The position numbers and the translations under genes were made by a program. The notes beneath the pieces were generated by a model that had not been told where the DNA came from, did not search any database, and worked only from the letters and a program-made list of their open reading frames with translations. A DNA stretch of 64,000 bases from CASPLG01 sp965120375 (lineage in GTDB: Bacteria > Bacillota > Clostridia > Oscillospirales > Acutalibacteraceae). The stretch lies in the NCBI GenBank assembly GCA_965120375.1, contig CBCPMW010000008.1, forward strand, positions 1 to 64,000. The letters are read 5' to 3'. Shown in pieces: positions 16,271 to 25,773 of this stretch. Each line of letters starts with the position of its first letter. The stretch's first letter is position 1.

Positions 16271-17510
16271 AAAAAAATTTGCGTTATTTTTCCTGGTTTT
16301 TTTGGGAGTTTCGTATGCTTTATGTAAATCTTTTTTAAAAAATATTAATGCCATTAAGACTGAAACTGCGTGTTATTCAGTTGTAGAAGACGTTATAAAG
16401 GCGGAAGGGTTTGTAGTTAGAGACGAGATTTTAATTGAATCAGAAGGCCAAGAACAGATTATTTATAGAGTAGATGACGGAGAAAGGGTTTCAAAGGGAG
16501 GAATTATAGCGGATGTATATAACAGCGAAGCCGATGCCAAAACTTTTAGCTTACTTAAATCCATAGATGATGAAATAAAATATTTAACTGAGCTAAAGCG
16601 TACTGAAGTTTCGGAGATGAGAGAGCCAGAGACTTTAGATACTGAAATAAATAGTATTATAGCCCGTATTCAAAAATATGTTCAAAAAAAAGATTTTAGC
16701 CAGATTTTAAAAAAAAGAAAAAAGTTAGCGTCTTCTATGATAGAAAAAAGAATATCTATGGGTAAATGGGAAAATTTGGATGGAAGAATAGAAACGTTGA
16801 ATGAAAATAAAAAGAAAATCGAAAGTTCAGTTTTAGGGAATAGTAGACCGATTAAATCAAAAGATGCGGGTTACTTTGTAAAATATGTAGACGGATATGA
16901 AAATGCATTTTCATATAAAGATGTAAAAAATTTAAATTTTAGCAACTTGGATTTTAACAAAATTCAGCATGAAGTCAAGAAAAACTATTTAGGAAAACTT
17001 ATAAATTCTGTAGATTGGTACATAATTTGTAATATTTCAGAAGAAAATAAAGAAAGAATAGAAAAAAATGTACAATATCAATTAAAAATTCCATCTATAA
17101 GCGAAGAAAGTGTACCCTGTAGCGTGCATGAAATAAAAAGTAATGGCGATGGAACAGCTTTACTTGTTATTTGTTGTAGATCAATGGGAGGTGAGATTGT
17201 AAACTTTAGGAAAGGTGAAATCAATCTCAAATTAAATGAGTATTACGGGTTCAAAATTAGAAAAAAAGCCGTTTCTTATAAACAAGTTCAGAGTAAATCG
17301 GAAAAACAGGGGAATATTCCGGGAGTTAATGTAAAATGTGGCAACTTGATTTCCTTTAGAAGAATAAATATTGTCTACTCTGACAATGAATACGTAGTAG
17401 TTTCAGATAATTTTTCAGATGATTCACCAGAAATTCCGTATCTAAAAAATGGAGATATGATAGTGGTAGAAGGTACTAATTTGTATGACGGAAAACTTAT
17501 AAAATGTTAA
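16257..17510 (+). CDS. HlyD-like membrane-anchored adaptor protein
   Basis: The 417-residue protein has an N-terminal signal anchor (FALFFLVFLGVSYALCKSF). The first beta segment contains AEGFVVRDE, and RVDDGERVSKGGIIADVY is the biotinyl/lipoyl-like half motif typical of HlyD-type adaptors. A helical hairpin (about 100-190) and C-terminal beta domains follow. HlyD-like proteins bridge transporters or envelope complexes. No ABC or MFS partner is adjacent. In clostridia related proteins sit next to sepF, as here, so an envelope or division link is possible but unproven. ATG 16257 (or TTG 16254) follows AAGGAG and overlaps the end of miaA. Confidence 0.7.
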   Translation: MKLFRKKFALFFLVFLGVSYALCKSFLKNINAIKTETACYSVVEDVIKAEGFVVRDEILIESEGQEQIIYRVDDGERVSKGGIIADVYNSEADAKTFSLLKSIDDEIKYLTELKRTEVSEMREPETLDTEINSIIARIQKYVQKKDFSQILKKRKKLASSMIEKRISMGKWENLDGRIETLNENKKKIESSVLGNSRPIKSKDAGYFVKYVDGYENAFSYKDVKNLNFSNLDFNKIQHEVKKNYLGKLINSVDWYIICNISEENKERIEKNVQYQLKIPSISEESVPCSVHEIKSNGDGTALLVICCRSMGGEIVNFRKGEINLKLNEYYGFKIRKKAVSYKQVQSKSEKQGNIPGVNVKCGNLISFRRINIVYSDNEYVVVSDNFSDDSPEIPYLKNGDMIVVEGTNLYDGKLIKC

Positions 17511-17589
17511 AGAAGTCGAAAAAAGCACATTTTTGTAGAAATATTCAAAAAAACTGTCAAATTTTTTACATATAACATTAAAAAAATTA

Positions 17590-17618
17590 TTGACAATTCA
17601 AAATTGAGAAACCATAAT
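17590..17618 (+). promoter_or_regulatory. Promoter of the sepF operon
   Basis: TTGACA (17590-17595), 17 bases, CATAAT (17613-17618), about 95 bases before sepF. The gap 17511-17713 contains no other feature I can support. Confidence 0.65.
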
Positions 17619-17713
17619 GTTATTATGAATGTCAGTTTTGGTGCATTCTTAGACTTGGATGTTAAAACAGGTTTATTTTTAGCAAAAGTTATTATGTAAG
17701 AGGAGATGGGGAT

Positions 17714-18148
17714 ATGGCTGGATTAGTTCAAAAGTTTAAGGAAATGTGGTCGGTTGCAGATGAAGAGTATGAGGAAGAGCTAGAACAAGAAGAAATTTCA
17801 AACGAAGCTAGAAATCTAAAAAGTTCTAGAAAAGCTCAGGATAGTAGAGTCGTAAATATTCATGAAAATAAGTTGCAGGTTGTTTTATTTAAACCGGAAA
17901 GATTTGGTGAAGATACAAGAAATATAGCTGATGAACTTTTAAAAATGCACACAATTGTTTTAAATTTAGAGGAAACTAATAAAGATTCTTCTAGGCGTAT
18001 AGTTGACTTCTTAAGTGGGGTTGCTTATGCAAACGGTGGAAAGATTAAGAAAGTTGCAACAGACACTTTTGTTATTACCCCGTACAATGTAAATATTACA
18101 GGAGACGATGTTTTGGACGAACTTGAAAGTAGCGGAGTTTATTTTTAG
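17714..18148 (+). CDS. sepF: Cell division protein SepF
   Basis: SepF binds the FtsZ C-terminal tail, bundles protofilaments and tethers them to the membrane. The 144 residues comprise an N-terminal amphipathic membrane-binding helix (MAGLVQKFKEMW), an acidic linker, and the core SepF domain from about residue 55 with VVLFKPERFGED, RRIVDFLSGVAYANGG and DTFVITP. AGAGGAG precedes ATG. It begins the sepF-divIVA-ileS-lspA-rluD run common in Firmicutes. Confidence 0.95.
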   Translation: MAGLVQKFKEMWSVADEEYEEELEQEEISNEARNLKSSRKAQDSRVVNIHENKLQVVLFKPERFGEDTRNIADELLKMHTIVLNLEETNKDSSRRIVDFLSGVAYANGGKIKKVATDTFVITPYNVNITGDDVLDELESSGVYF

Positions 18149-18210
18149 TTGCTTACGACTTCCAATTTAACTAATTTTAAGAGTTAATTTTGAGGGGAAG
18201 TGCTACGGTC

Positions 18211-19002
18211 ATGGTTAGTTTGGATGATATTAAAAATGTGACATTTAAAAAGGCGAATTTCGGAGGATACAAGCCGTTTGAAGTTGATACATTTATAGAT
18301 AGCGTACACTCTTCTTATAAAATGCTAGAAGATGAAAATAAAAGTTTAAGGCTTAAAGTTGAAGAGTTGAATAGGAAACTTGAAAAATATCAAATGGAAG
18401 AAGGGAGTATAAGAAAAGCAATTTTAAGTGCTCAGAAGCTTGCTGATTCTTCTATCAATAGTGCTGATAACAAGTCCAAGAGTATTATACTCGATGCATC
18501 TAAAAGAGCAGATGACATGATAAGTCAAGCTAAAGATGAGGTTGAAAGGCAGAAAGAAATAGCTTGGAATCTTCGCGTTGAGTCAGAGAATTTTAGAAGA
18601 TTACTTGTTGAAAAATACGAAAATCAGCTTAAAATGCTCAGGCAAAGTGTTGAAAGTGAAAAGTATTTTAGTAAAATCGAATCAGATTTAAATGAAAAAA
18701 TAAAATTTAACACACAACAAGCTGAAAAGTCGGATCCGGGTTCTGACGAGCTTGACAAATCTAATATTTTTGAGGTAGAATTTAACAAGGGTGAAGCTTC
18801 GAGCCAGGAAAATTTACAAAGTCAGGGTGGAGAAGTGCTTCTTGATTCTGGTGCCTTTAAAGAGACTGATGAAGATTGCAGCTCGAGTTCAGGAATTTTT
18901 AAGGAAAGAAACACTGATTTGAGATTTGGTGAAAGATACCGTTCGACGGACAATGATTCTGAGAGGGGCATGTATTCCGGGCTTTTTAGGCGAAAAAAAT
19001 AG
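18211..19002 (+). CDS. divIVA: DivIVA-family cell division/polarity protein
   Basis: DivIVA proteins recognise curved membrane at poles and septa. The N terminus, MVSLDDIKNVTFKKANFGGY then FEVDTFIDSV, is the family's membrane-binding motif, followed by coiled coil to about residue 165. The last 100 residues are a disordered acidic and Ser-rich tail. ATG 18211 is chosen because the domain begins there. An in-frame TTG at 18190 would add seven residues, so the start is not certain. It lies between sepF and ileS. Confidence 0.92.
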   Translation: MVSLDDIKNVTFKKANFGGYKPFEVDTFIDSVHSSYKMLEDENKSLRLKVEELNRKLEKYQMEEGSIRKAILSAQKLADSSINSADNKSKSIILDASKRADDMISQAKDEVERQKEIAWNLRVESENFRRLLVEKYENQLKMLRQSVESEKYFSKIESDLNEKIKFNTQQAEKSDPGSDELDKSNIFEVEFNKGEASSQENLQSQGGEVLLDSGAFKETDEDCSSSSGIFKERNTDLRFGERYRSTDNDSERGMYSGLFRRKK

Positions 19003-19023
19003 CAGTAAAAGGGGACCAATTTG

Positions 19024-21813
19024 ATGCCGGATTACAGTAAAACTTTGAATCTGCCTCGTACAGATTTTCCTATGAGAGCGGGCCTTTCACAGAAGGAACC
19101 GGAGACTCTAGAAGAGTGGGAGAAGGCGAGACTCTACGAGAAAGTTATGGAGAAGAATGCGGGAAAGCGGACTTATTGTCTGTTGGATGGTCCCCCGTAC
19201 GCGAATGGTGACATACATCTGGGGCATGCTCTTAATAAGATTTTGAAGGATATTGTGGTCAGGTATAAGAATATGACTGGATTTCGTGCTCCATTTGTTC
19301 CAGGGTGGGACACTCATGGGTTGCCTACTGAGCTTAAGGCTAGGGCAAAAGCTGGAATCCAGAAAGCGAAGAATTTGACGGATATAGAAATTAGAAGAAT
19401 GTGCAAAGAGTTTGCTTTGATGTATATAGATAACCAAAGAAATCAGTTTAAGCGATTGGGGGTTATTGGGGACTGGGAGAACCCTTACATAACTCTTCTG
19501 CCTGGGTATGAGAAAAGGCAAATTGAGATTTTTGCTAGAATGGTAAGCCAAGGTTCGATTTATCGAGGATTGAAGCCGGTTTATTGGTGTCCTAGCTGTG
19601 AGACTGCGCTTGCAGAAGCTGAAATAGAATACCAAAATGACGAGTGTAGATCGATATATGTAAAATTTAAAGTTTCAAATGATAATGGAAAATTTTTGGA
19701 TTTTGGTATTGATTGCAAGAAACTTTATTTTGTTATTTGGACGACTACAGCGTGGACTTTACCGGGGAATGTTGCCATTTGTCTCGGGAAGGATTATGAC
19801 TATGCGATTGTGAAATCGGGCTCTGAGTTTTATATTATAGCAGACGATTTGGTCAAAAGTGCGATGGAGGCTGCGTCGATTAAATATTATGAGATTTGTG
19901 GGAAGATAAAGGGAAGCAGTCTTGAAAATATAGAAGTCTATCATCCGTTTTTGCCTAGAAAATCTCTAGTAATTTTAGGTGATCATGTTACTCTAGATAG
20001 TGGAACAGGGTGTGTACACACAGCTCCTGGACACGGTGTAGAAGATTTTGAAGTTTGTAAGAGTTATAAAGATCTTGAAGTTATTGTGCCGGTAGATTCA
20101 AAGGGGACTTTAACTGACGAAGCTGGGGAGTTTAAAGGTTTAAACACTAGAGATGCGAGTAAGGAAATTATAAAATACCTGAAAGAAAGTGGGTACCTTT
20201 TTGCGCAAAAAGATATAAACCATCAGTATCCACATTGTTGGAGATGTAAAAATCCGATTTTGTTTAGAGCGACTGAGCAGTGGTTTTGCTCAATAGATAA
20301 ATTTAAAGAAAAAGCGATTTCTGAAATAAATAAAGTAAACTGGGTTCCTAAATGGGGTGGAGAGAGGATTTTTTCCATGGTAAACGATAGGAAAGATTGG
20401 TGTATTTCAAGGCAAAGAACCTGGGGTGTGCCCATACCTGTTTTTTTCTGTAAAAATTGCAATGAACCTTTGATGGAAGAAGAAGTTATAAATTACATAG
20501 CTGAAGTTTTTGGACTTAAAGGGTCTGATTCATGGTACACTGAAAGTGAGTCTAGTCTTTTACCAGAGGGGACCAGCTGTCTTAGGTGTGGCTCGGATAA
20601 CTTTTATAGAGAAAAAGGGACTATGGATGTTTGGTTCGATTCAGGGGTAGCTCACGTGTCAGCTGGAAATATAAATAAAGATGTTAAATGGCCAGCGGAC
20701 TTATATATCGAAGGGTCAGATCAATATAGAGGATGGTTTCAGTCATCGCTTTTGACTGCTGTAGCTGCTTTTGGAGAAGCTCCGTACAAAGCAGTTGCAA
20801 CACATGGATGGGTTGTCGATGAAGAAGGGAAAAAACAGTCGAAATCTCAGGGGAATGGAGTTTCTCCTGCTAGTGTAGTTGAAGAGTACGGTGCTGATAT
20901 TTTACGTTTATGGGTTGCTTCTTCTGACTACCATTCGGATGTTAGAATTTCTCATGATATACTAAAACAGCTTAGTGAGTCTTACAGAAAAATTAGAAAT
21001 ACGGCAAGGTATATTGTTGGAAATTTATACGATTTTGACCCAGATAAAGATATGGTTGCTTTATCGGAGCTTTGTGGTATAGACAAATGGGCCATTTTTA
21101 AGTTAAATGAGTTGATAACAAAAGTAAAAGATTCTTACGAAAAGCTTGAATTCCATAGTGTCTACCATATGATACATAAGTTTTGTATAGTAGATATGTC
21201 TAATTTTTATTTAGATATATTAAAGGATCGCTTGTATGTTTGCAAAGCTCAAGGGAAAGAGAGAAGGTCTGCTCAGACATGTATTTATTTGATAGTTGAT
21301 GCTTTGGCTAGATTGTTATCTCCGATTTTACCATTTACAGCGGATGAAATATGGAAATACATGGTCCACAAAAAGTCTGAAAATTCAGATTATGTCTTGC
21401 TGAACGAGATGCCTTTTGAGATATCTGTTTCTTTAGAAGAAGATTTTGCTAAAAATTGGGATTATATTTACAGGTTGCAAAGTGAAGTTAAAAAGATACT
21501 AGAAAACGCTAGAAAAGGAAAAGTTATAGGTTCTTCTCTTGAAGCAAGAGTGGATATTTTTTGTAATGAAAAGGATTTTAGCTTCCTAGAAAGTATAAAA
21601 GACACATTAAAAACTGTTTTGATTGTATCTGAAGTTGAGATTTTTGAAAGTGGAGAAGGCGAAGTTGAGGTAGAAGGGTTTTCCGGGGTTACTGCTAAAG
21701 TAAGTCGTGCTAATGGATCTAAGTGTGAAAGGTGCTGGAGTTATAGCAAGACTGTGGGTTTAGACTCAGGGAAATCTGGGTTATGTGAGAGATGCCGGGA
21801 GATTTTAAAATAA
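19024..21813 (+). CDS. ileS: Isoleucyl-tRNA synthetase
   Basis: The enzyme charges tRNA-Ile. The 929 residues include the class I HIGH motif as HLGH near 60, an editing CP1 domain with WTTTAWTLPGN, and the KMSKS motif as KQSKS near 604. The C-terminal zinc-binding region has CERCW and CERCRE. AAAGGGGA precedes an overlapping TTG/ATG pair, and ATG 19024 is taken. No T-box leader is present: the gene follows divIVA by about 20 bases, so its regulation is that of the operon. Confidence 0.97.
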   Translation: MPDYSKTLNLPRTDFPMRAGLSQKEPETLEEWEKARLYEKVMEKNAGKRTYCLLDGPPYANGDIHLGHALNKILKDIVVRYKNMTGFRAPFVPGWDTHGLPTELKARAKAGIQKAKNLTDIEIRRMCKEFALMYIDNQRNQFKRLGVIGDWENPYITLLPGYEKRQIEIFARMVSQGSIYRGLKPVYWCPSCETALAEAEIEYQNDECRSIYVKFKVSNDNGKFLDFGIDCKKLYFVIWTTTAWTLPGNVAICLGKDYDYAIVKSGSEFYIIADDLVKSAMEAASIKYYEICGKIKGSSLENIEVYHPFLPRKSLVILGDHVTLDSGTGCVHTAPGHGVEDFEVCKSYKDLEVIVPVDSKGTLTDEAGEFKGLNTRDASKEIIKYLKESGYLFAQKDINHQYPHCWRCKNPILFRATEQWFCSIDKFKEKAISEINKVNWVPKWGGERIFSMVNDRKDWCISRQRTWGVPIPVFFCKNCNEPLMEEEVINYIAEVFGLKGSDSWYTESESSLLPEGTSCLRCGSDNFYREKGTMDVWFDSGVAHVSAGNINKDVKWPADLYIEGSDQYRGWFQSSLLTAVAAFGEAPYKAVATHGWVVDEEGKKQSKSQGNGVSPASVVEEYGADILRLWVASSDYHSDVRISHDILKQLSESYRKIRNTARYIVGNLYDFDPDKDMVALSELCGIDKWAIFKLNELITKVKDSYEKLEFHSVYHMIHKFCIVDMSNFYLDILKDRLYVCKAQGKERRSAQTCIYLIVDALARLLSPILPFTADEIWKYMVHKKSENSDYVLLNEMPFEISVSLEEDFAKNWDYIYRLQSEVKKILENARKGKVIGSSLEARVDIFCNEKDFSFLESIKDTLKTVLIVSEVEIFESGEGEVEVEGFSGVTAKVSRANGSKCERCWSYSKTVGLDSGKSGLCERCREILK

Positions 21814-21826
21814 AGCTTGGAATATA

Positions 21827-21859
21827 TCCAGTGGCGTGTCAGTGCGATGCGCCACTGGA
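21827..21859. promoter_or_regulatory. GC-rich hairpin at the start of lspA
   Basis: TCCAGTGGCG (21827-21836) pairs perfectly with CGCCACTGGA (21850-21859) across a 13-base loop. It begins 14 bases after the ileS stop. There is no following U tract, so it is not a standard terminator. A possible GTG start of lspA (21836) lies in its 5' arm and the ATG at 21863 is 3 bases past it. Confidence 0.75.
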
Positions 21860-21862
21860 AGC

Positions 21863-22375
21863 ATGTTTGGAGATGATTTTATAAAAAAGAGACTTTCCTG
21901 TTTTTTTTATCCGCTGCTAGTAGCCCTAGTAGATTTAAGCATTAAATTTTTAGTTCTGACTAAGCTGAAATATGAGGACAGAATCAGAATTTTTGGAAAT
22001 TTGATAGAAATATCTTACGTAGAAAATGAAGGAGCAGCTTTCGGGATTTTTAACCAAAATAAATACTTTTTGATTTTAACTACAATAGTTTTCATTATTA
22101 TTTACTTTTGTATAATTCTAAAAAAACGAGATTATAATCGGACTTTCCTGTTTTCATCATATTTTATAATCGGGGGAGGAATTGGGAATTTAATAAATAG
22201 ATTAATTACAGGATGTGTTATTGACTACATAAAGATCTTTCCTATAACTTATTTTTGTAATTTTGCTGACTATTGCATAACTTTGGGGACTATAGGTTTG
22301 ATTATCTATACATTTTTTATAAGAAGTGATCACAAATCCAATTCAAGGGGAGAAAAATGCAACTTTTTGATATAG
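21863..22375 (+). CDS. lspA: Lipoprotein signal peptidase (signal peptidase II)
   Basis: LspA is a membrane aspartyl protease that cleaves prolipoproteins before the lipidated cysteine. Four membrane helices are visible, with the conserved VENEGAAFG, GGIGNLINR, the first catalytic aspartate in CVIDYIKI and the second in CNFADYC. Asn replaces the usual Asp in the GNLIDR motif, which is not the catalytic pair. The start is uncertain: ATG 21863 lacks a good ribosome site and lies just after a hairpin, while the frame is open back to GTG 21836. It overlaps rluD by 19 bases. Confidence 0.93.
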   Translation: MFGDDFIKKRLSCFFYPLLVALVDLSIKFLVLTKLKYEDRIRIFGNLIEISYVENEGAAFGIFNQNKYFLILTTIVFIIIYFCIILKKRDYNRTFLFSSYFIIGGGIGNLINRLITGCVIDYIKIFPITYFCNFADYCITLGTIGLIIYTFFIRSDHKSNSRGEKCNFLI

Positions 22376-23274
22376 TGGTTAAAGATTTAGAATCGGGAGA
22401 AAGAATTGATAAAGTGATATGTCTCTATTTACCTGAATATACACGTTCATCTGTCCAAAAGTTGATTGAAGGTGGTTTTATCAAGGTAGATAAAGAGATA
22501 AAAGATAAAAATTATAAAGTTAAAGAAGGTCAGGTTATCTCTGTATATATACCTGATTTAGAGGGACTGAACTTGAAACCAGAAAATATTCCCCTTGATA
22601 TAAGATATGAAGATCAAGATCTTTTAGTTGTGAACAAAAAAAAAGGAATGGTAGTACATCCTGCTCCTGGGCATAACAGTGGAACACTTGTAAATGCTTT
22701 GCTTTATCACTGTAAAGATTCGTTATCTGGTATAAATGGCGTTGCAAGACCGGGAATAGTACATAGAATAGACAAAGATACAAGTGGACTTTTGATAGTA
22801 GCAAAAAATGATTTTTCTCATAAAATAATATCTAAGCAGATAAAACAACACAGCTTTAAAAGGGAATATAGGGCAATTGTACATGGAAATTTAAAACATA
22901 ATGAAGGTATAATTGAATTAAATATTGGAAGACACCCCAAAAATAGAAAAAAAATGGCGGTAACAGAAAAAAATTCAAAAATTGCAATAACTCATTTTAA
23001 AGTTGAAGAAATGTACAAAGATTTTACGGATTTAAAACTTAGTCTAAAAACAGGAAGAACACATCAAATAAGAGTTCATATGGCGCACATTGGGCATCCA
23101 GTAGTAGGAGATAAAGTTTACGGTCGTAAGAGTGAATTTAAATTTTTTTCTGGGCAGTGTTTGCATGCTAAGACTATAGGATTTTTACATCCAAGAAGTG
23201 GAAAGTATATAGAAATAATCAGCGAATTACCTAAATATTTTTCAGATTTAATTTATATATTGAAATTAAGATAA
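22357..23274 (+). CDS. rluD: RluA-family 23S rRNA pseudouridine synthase
   Basis: The 305-residue protein has an N-terminal S4 RNA-binding domain (about 15-75) and a pseudouridine synthase domain whose catalytic motif HRIDKDTSGLLIVAK contains the essential aspartate. LKTGRTHQIRVHM is also conserved. By length and S4 domain it matches RluD/YlyB, which modify helix 69 of 23S rRNA. The exact target is inference. AAGGGGAG precedes ATG, and the start lies inside lspA. Confidence 0.92.
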   Translation: MQLFDIVVKDLESGERIDKVICLYLPEYTRSSVQKLIEGGFIKVDKEIKDKNYKVKEGQVISVYIPDLEGLNLKPENIPLDIRYEDQDLLVVNKKKGMVVHPAPGHNSGTLVNALLYHCKDSLSGINGVARPGIVHRIDKDTSGLLIVAKNDFSHKIISKQIKQHSFKREYRAIVHGNLKHNEGIIELNIGRHPKNRKKMAVTEKNSKIAITHFKVEEMYKDFTDLKLSLKTGRTHQIRVHMAHIGHPVVGDKVYGRKSEFKFFSGQCLHAKTIGFLHPRSGKYIEIISELPKYFSDLIYILKLR

Positions 23275-23288
23275 AAATATAGTATAAT
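23260..23288 (+). promoter_or_regulatory. Promoter for ppk, overlapping the end of rluD
   Basis: TTGAAA (23260-23265), 17 bases, TATAAT (23283-23288). This would give a leader of about 260 bases before ppk. I see no recognisable riboswitch in that leader, which is AT-rich. Confidence 0.55.
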
Positions 23289-23554
23289 ATGATATGTTTA
23301 GTATTTCTATTTCATATTTTTATATGAAAATTATCTAAAAATAGCAACTTCGGGTCTTTGATAAGTTTTTTGATAGATGTCTGTATGCTTTTTATACTTG
23401 ATTTATAAATAAGATTTATAAAATCATTTAGAATTCAGAGTAAGTTTTGCTAATTTGCAGGGAATATATTTTTATTTATTAGAAATATTAAATTGTATAG
23501 AAAAAAGAAAGAGGATTTTAGTCGAAGTTTTATACAGAAAGGGAGGAAATTGTT

Positions 23555-25684
23555 GTGGGAAAAGATAAATTTAACAAAGATGAAATGCCTTTTAATAACA
23601 GAGAGCTTAGCTGGATTGGTTTTAATGAAAGAGTGCTTGATGAAGCTATGAATGAAAGTAACCCTATAATGGAACGAGCACATTTTTTGTCTATTACGGC
23701 ATCTAATCTTGATGAATTTTTTATGGTGAGAGTAGCTGGAGTAATGGATAAAAAAATTGATAAACCTAAAAATAAAGACGTTTCTGGGTTTAAACCAAAA
23801 AAACTTTTGAATGCACTTACAATTAAAATACATAAATTTTACGATAAGCAGTATGACTGCTTTTTTAATCAAATAGTGCCTTCCTTTGAGGAAAACGATA
23901 TACATTTTTTAAAATGGGATCAATTGAGTTTAGAGCAGATGGATTATGTAGAACAATATTTTGAAAAGACTATATTTCCAGTTTTGACTCCCATGGCTGT
24001 CGATACAGGTAGACCGTTTCCATTTTTATCAAACAGAAGTCTTAATATTGCTGTAGAACTTAGAAAAGATAATGATTTATTATTTGGAATAGTGCAAGTT
24101 CCGTCGATATTACCAAGATATTGCTTGATTCCAAGTATGTCGGGAAAAACATATATGTTTCTAGAAGATATAATTACTGGGAAGCTTCCAAGACTTTTTG
24201 AATTTTATAATGTACATTCGAGCTGTACATTTAGGATAACTAGAGATTCTGATTTAGAGATAAATTCAGAAGCTAAAAATCTATTAACTGAGGTAGAAAA
24301 CTCTATAAAAATGAGAGTACGTGGGGATGTAGTAAGACTAGAAATAGGAAATCGAAAAAATAAAGACATAAAAAAGTTTTTGGTAAGCACATTAAATGTC
24401 GGGAAAAAAGAGATATACGAGGTAGACGGGCCGATAGATCTAAGTTTTCTTGCAAAATTTTATAGTGAACAAGATGAAAAAAAATTAAAATTTAAACCAT
24501 TAGAACAAGTAAATCCTCCGTATGATTTTGTTGGTTGTAACGATATATTTCAAGCAATAAGAGAAAAAGATAGAATGGTTTGTCACCCATTTGAAAGTTT
24601 TGATTGGGTTACTAAATTTGTGGAATCCGCTGCAGAAGATAAAAATGTTCTGGCCATTAAACAAGTTCTTTATAGGGTAAGTGGTAATTCCCCTATTATT
24701 GATGCTTTAATAAGGGCTGCAGAAAATGGAAAACAAGTTACTGTTTTAGTTGAACTTAGAGCGAGATTTGATGAAGAAAATAATATAAGCTGGGCAAAAA
24801 AATTAGAAAAAGCAGGATGTCATGTAATATATGGACTTGCGGATTTAAAAACTCACTGTAAAGTTATATTAGTTGTAAGAAAAGAAGACAATTGTATCAG
24901 GCGCTATATTCACATGGGAACTGGGAATTATAACGATAAAACGGCTAAAATTTACACTGATGTTGGTGTGTTTACATGTAAGAATGAATACGGTTCTGAT
25001 GCGTCTTTGCTTTTTAATTCTATAACTGGATATTTTAGTAATGCAAAATATCAAAAAATGATAGTAGCTCCAAGATATATGAGGGAATTTTTTGAAAAAA
25101 TGATAAAAAATGAAACTAAAAATGCAAGTAAAGGAATTAAAAGTAGAATCATTATTAAGGTCAATTCTCTAGTTGACAAAAAACTTATAAAAGAACTTTA
25201 TAGGGCGTCTAACGCAGGAGTTAAAATACAACTTATAGTGCGCGGAGTTTGTTCTTTAGTTCCGGGGCTTAGGGGTTATAGCGAAAATATAAAAGTTAGG
25301 AGTATAGTCGGAAGATTTTTGGAACACAGTAGAATATTTTATTTTGAAAATGCAGGAAAACCTAAAATATATATGGGAAGCGCCGATCTTATGCCACGTA
25401 ACTTAGACAGAAGAGTGGAAGTTGTTTTCCCGATTGATTCCCATGATCTAAGAAAGAGAACTGTTAAAATTATAAATATGCTTCTTAAAGATACAAGGAA
25501 TGCAAAAATGCAAGACAAAAAAGGTTTTTACCACTCTGTAAAAAAGAACGGAAAAAACGCATTTGACAGTCAAGCAAAGCTTTTTGAACTTTTTGAACCT
25601 AAAAGTAAGAGCGAAGAGCGTTTTGGAAATAATGTAACGACATTTAAATTACTAAATAGAAAAGATTTGGAAGGGGTTTTGTAA
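23555..25684 (+). CDS. ppk1: Polyphosphate kinase 1
   Basis: Ppk1 polymerises the terminal phosphate of ATP into polyphosphate, reversibly. The 709 residues show the N-terminal NNRELSWIGFNERVL motif, the head domain, and two phospholipase-D-like domains. The phosphoryl-accepting histidine region is KTHCK, with HMGTGNYN next to it. The second conserved histidine is in FLEHSRIFYF, followed by GSADLMPRNLDRRVE. Start is GTG with GGGAGG 8 bases upstream. It is a single gene. The last codons form the 5' arm of a possible terminator. Confidence 0.96.
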   Translation: MGKDKFNKDEMPFNNRELSWIGFNERVLDEAMNESNPIMERAHFLSITASNLDEFFMVRVAGVMDKKIDKPKNKDVSGFKPKKLLNALTIKIHKFYDKQYDCFFNQIVPSFEENDIHFLKWDQLSLEQMDYVEQYFEKTIFPVLTPMAVDTGRPFPFLSNRSLNIAVELRKDNDLLFGIVQVPSILPRYCLIPSMSGKTYMFLEDIITGKLPRLFEFYNVHSSCTFRITRDSDLEINSEAKNLLTEVENSIKMRVRGDVVRLEIGNRKNKDIKKFLVSTLNVGKKEIYEVDGPIDLSFLAKFYSEQDEKKLKFKPLEQVNPPYDFVGCNDIFQAIREKDRMVCHPFESFDWVTKFVESAAEDKNVLAIKQVLYRVSGNSPIIDALIRAAENGKQVTVLVELRARFDEENNISWAKKLEKAGCHVIYGLADLKTHCKVILVVRKEDNCIRRYIHMGTGNYNDKTAKIYTDVGVFTCKNEYGSDASLLFNSITGYFSNAKYQKMIVAPRYMREFFEKMIKNETKNASKGIKSRIIIKVNSLVDKKLIKELYRASNAGVKIQLIVRGVCSLVPGLRGYSENIKVRSIVGRFLEHSRIFYFENAGKPKIYMGSADLMPRNLDRRVEVVFPIDSHDLRKRTVKIINMLLKDTRNAKMQDKKGFYHSVKKNGKNAFDSQAKLFELFEPKSKSEERFGNNVTTFKLLNRKDLEGVL

Positions 25685-25728
25685 GTCTTTTTTAAATTTT
25701 TTCATTTCCCAACAAAACCCCTTTTCAT
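25671..25728 (+). terminator. Possible terminator after ppk
   Basis: AAGGGGTTTTG (25671-25681, including the last ppk codons) pairs with CAAAACCCCTT (25713-25724), which is followed by TTCATAT. The loop of about 31 bases is long. The neighbouring gene is convergent. Confidence 0.45.
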
Positions 25729-25773
25729 ATAAAAAATTAAAATTTTGTTGTTTAATTGTACCTAAGGGTTAAT

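Noticed and set aside
18990..19023. T-box leader before ileS
   Set aside because: ileS follows divIVA by about 20 bases, leaving no room for a T-box.
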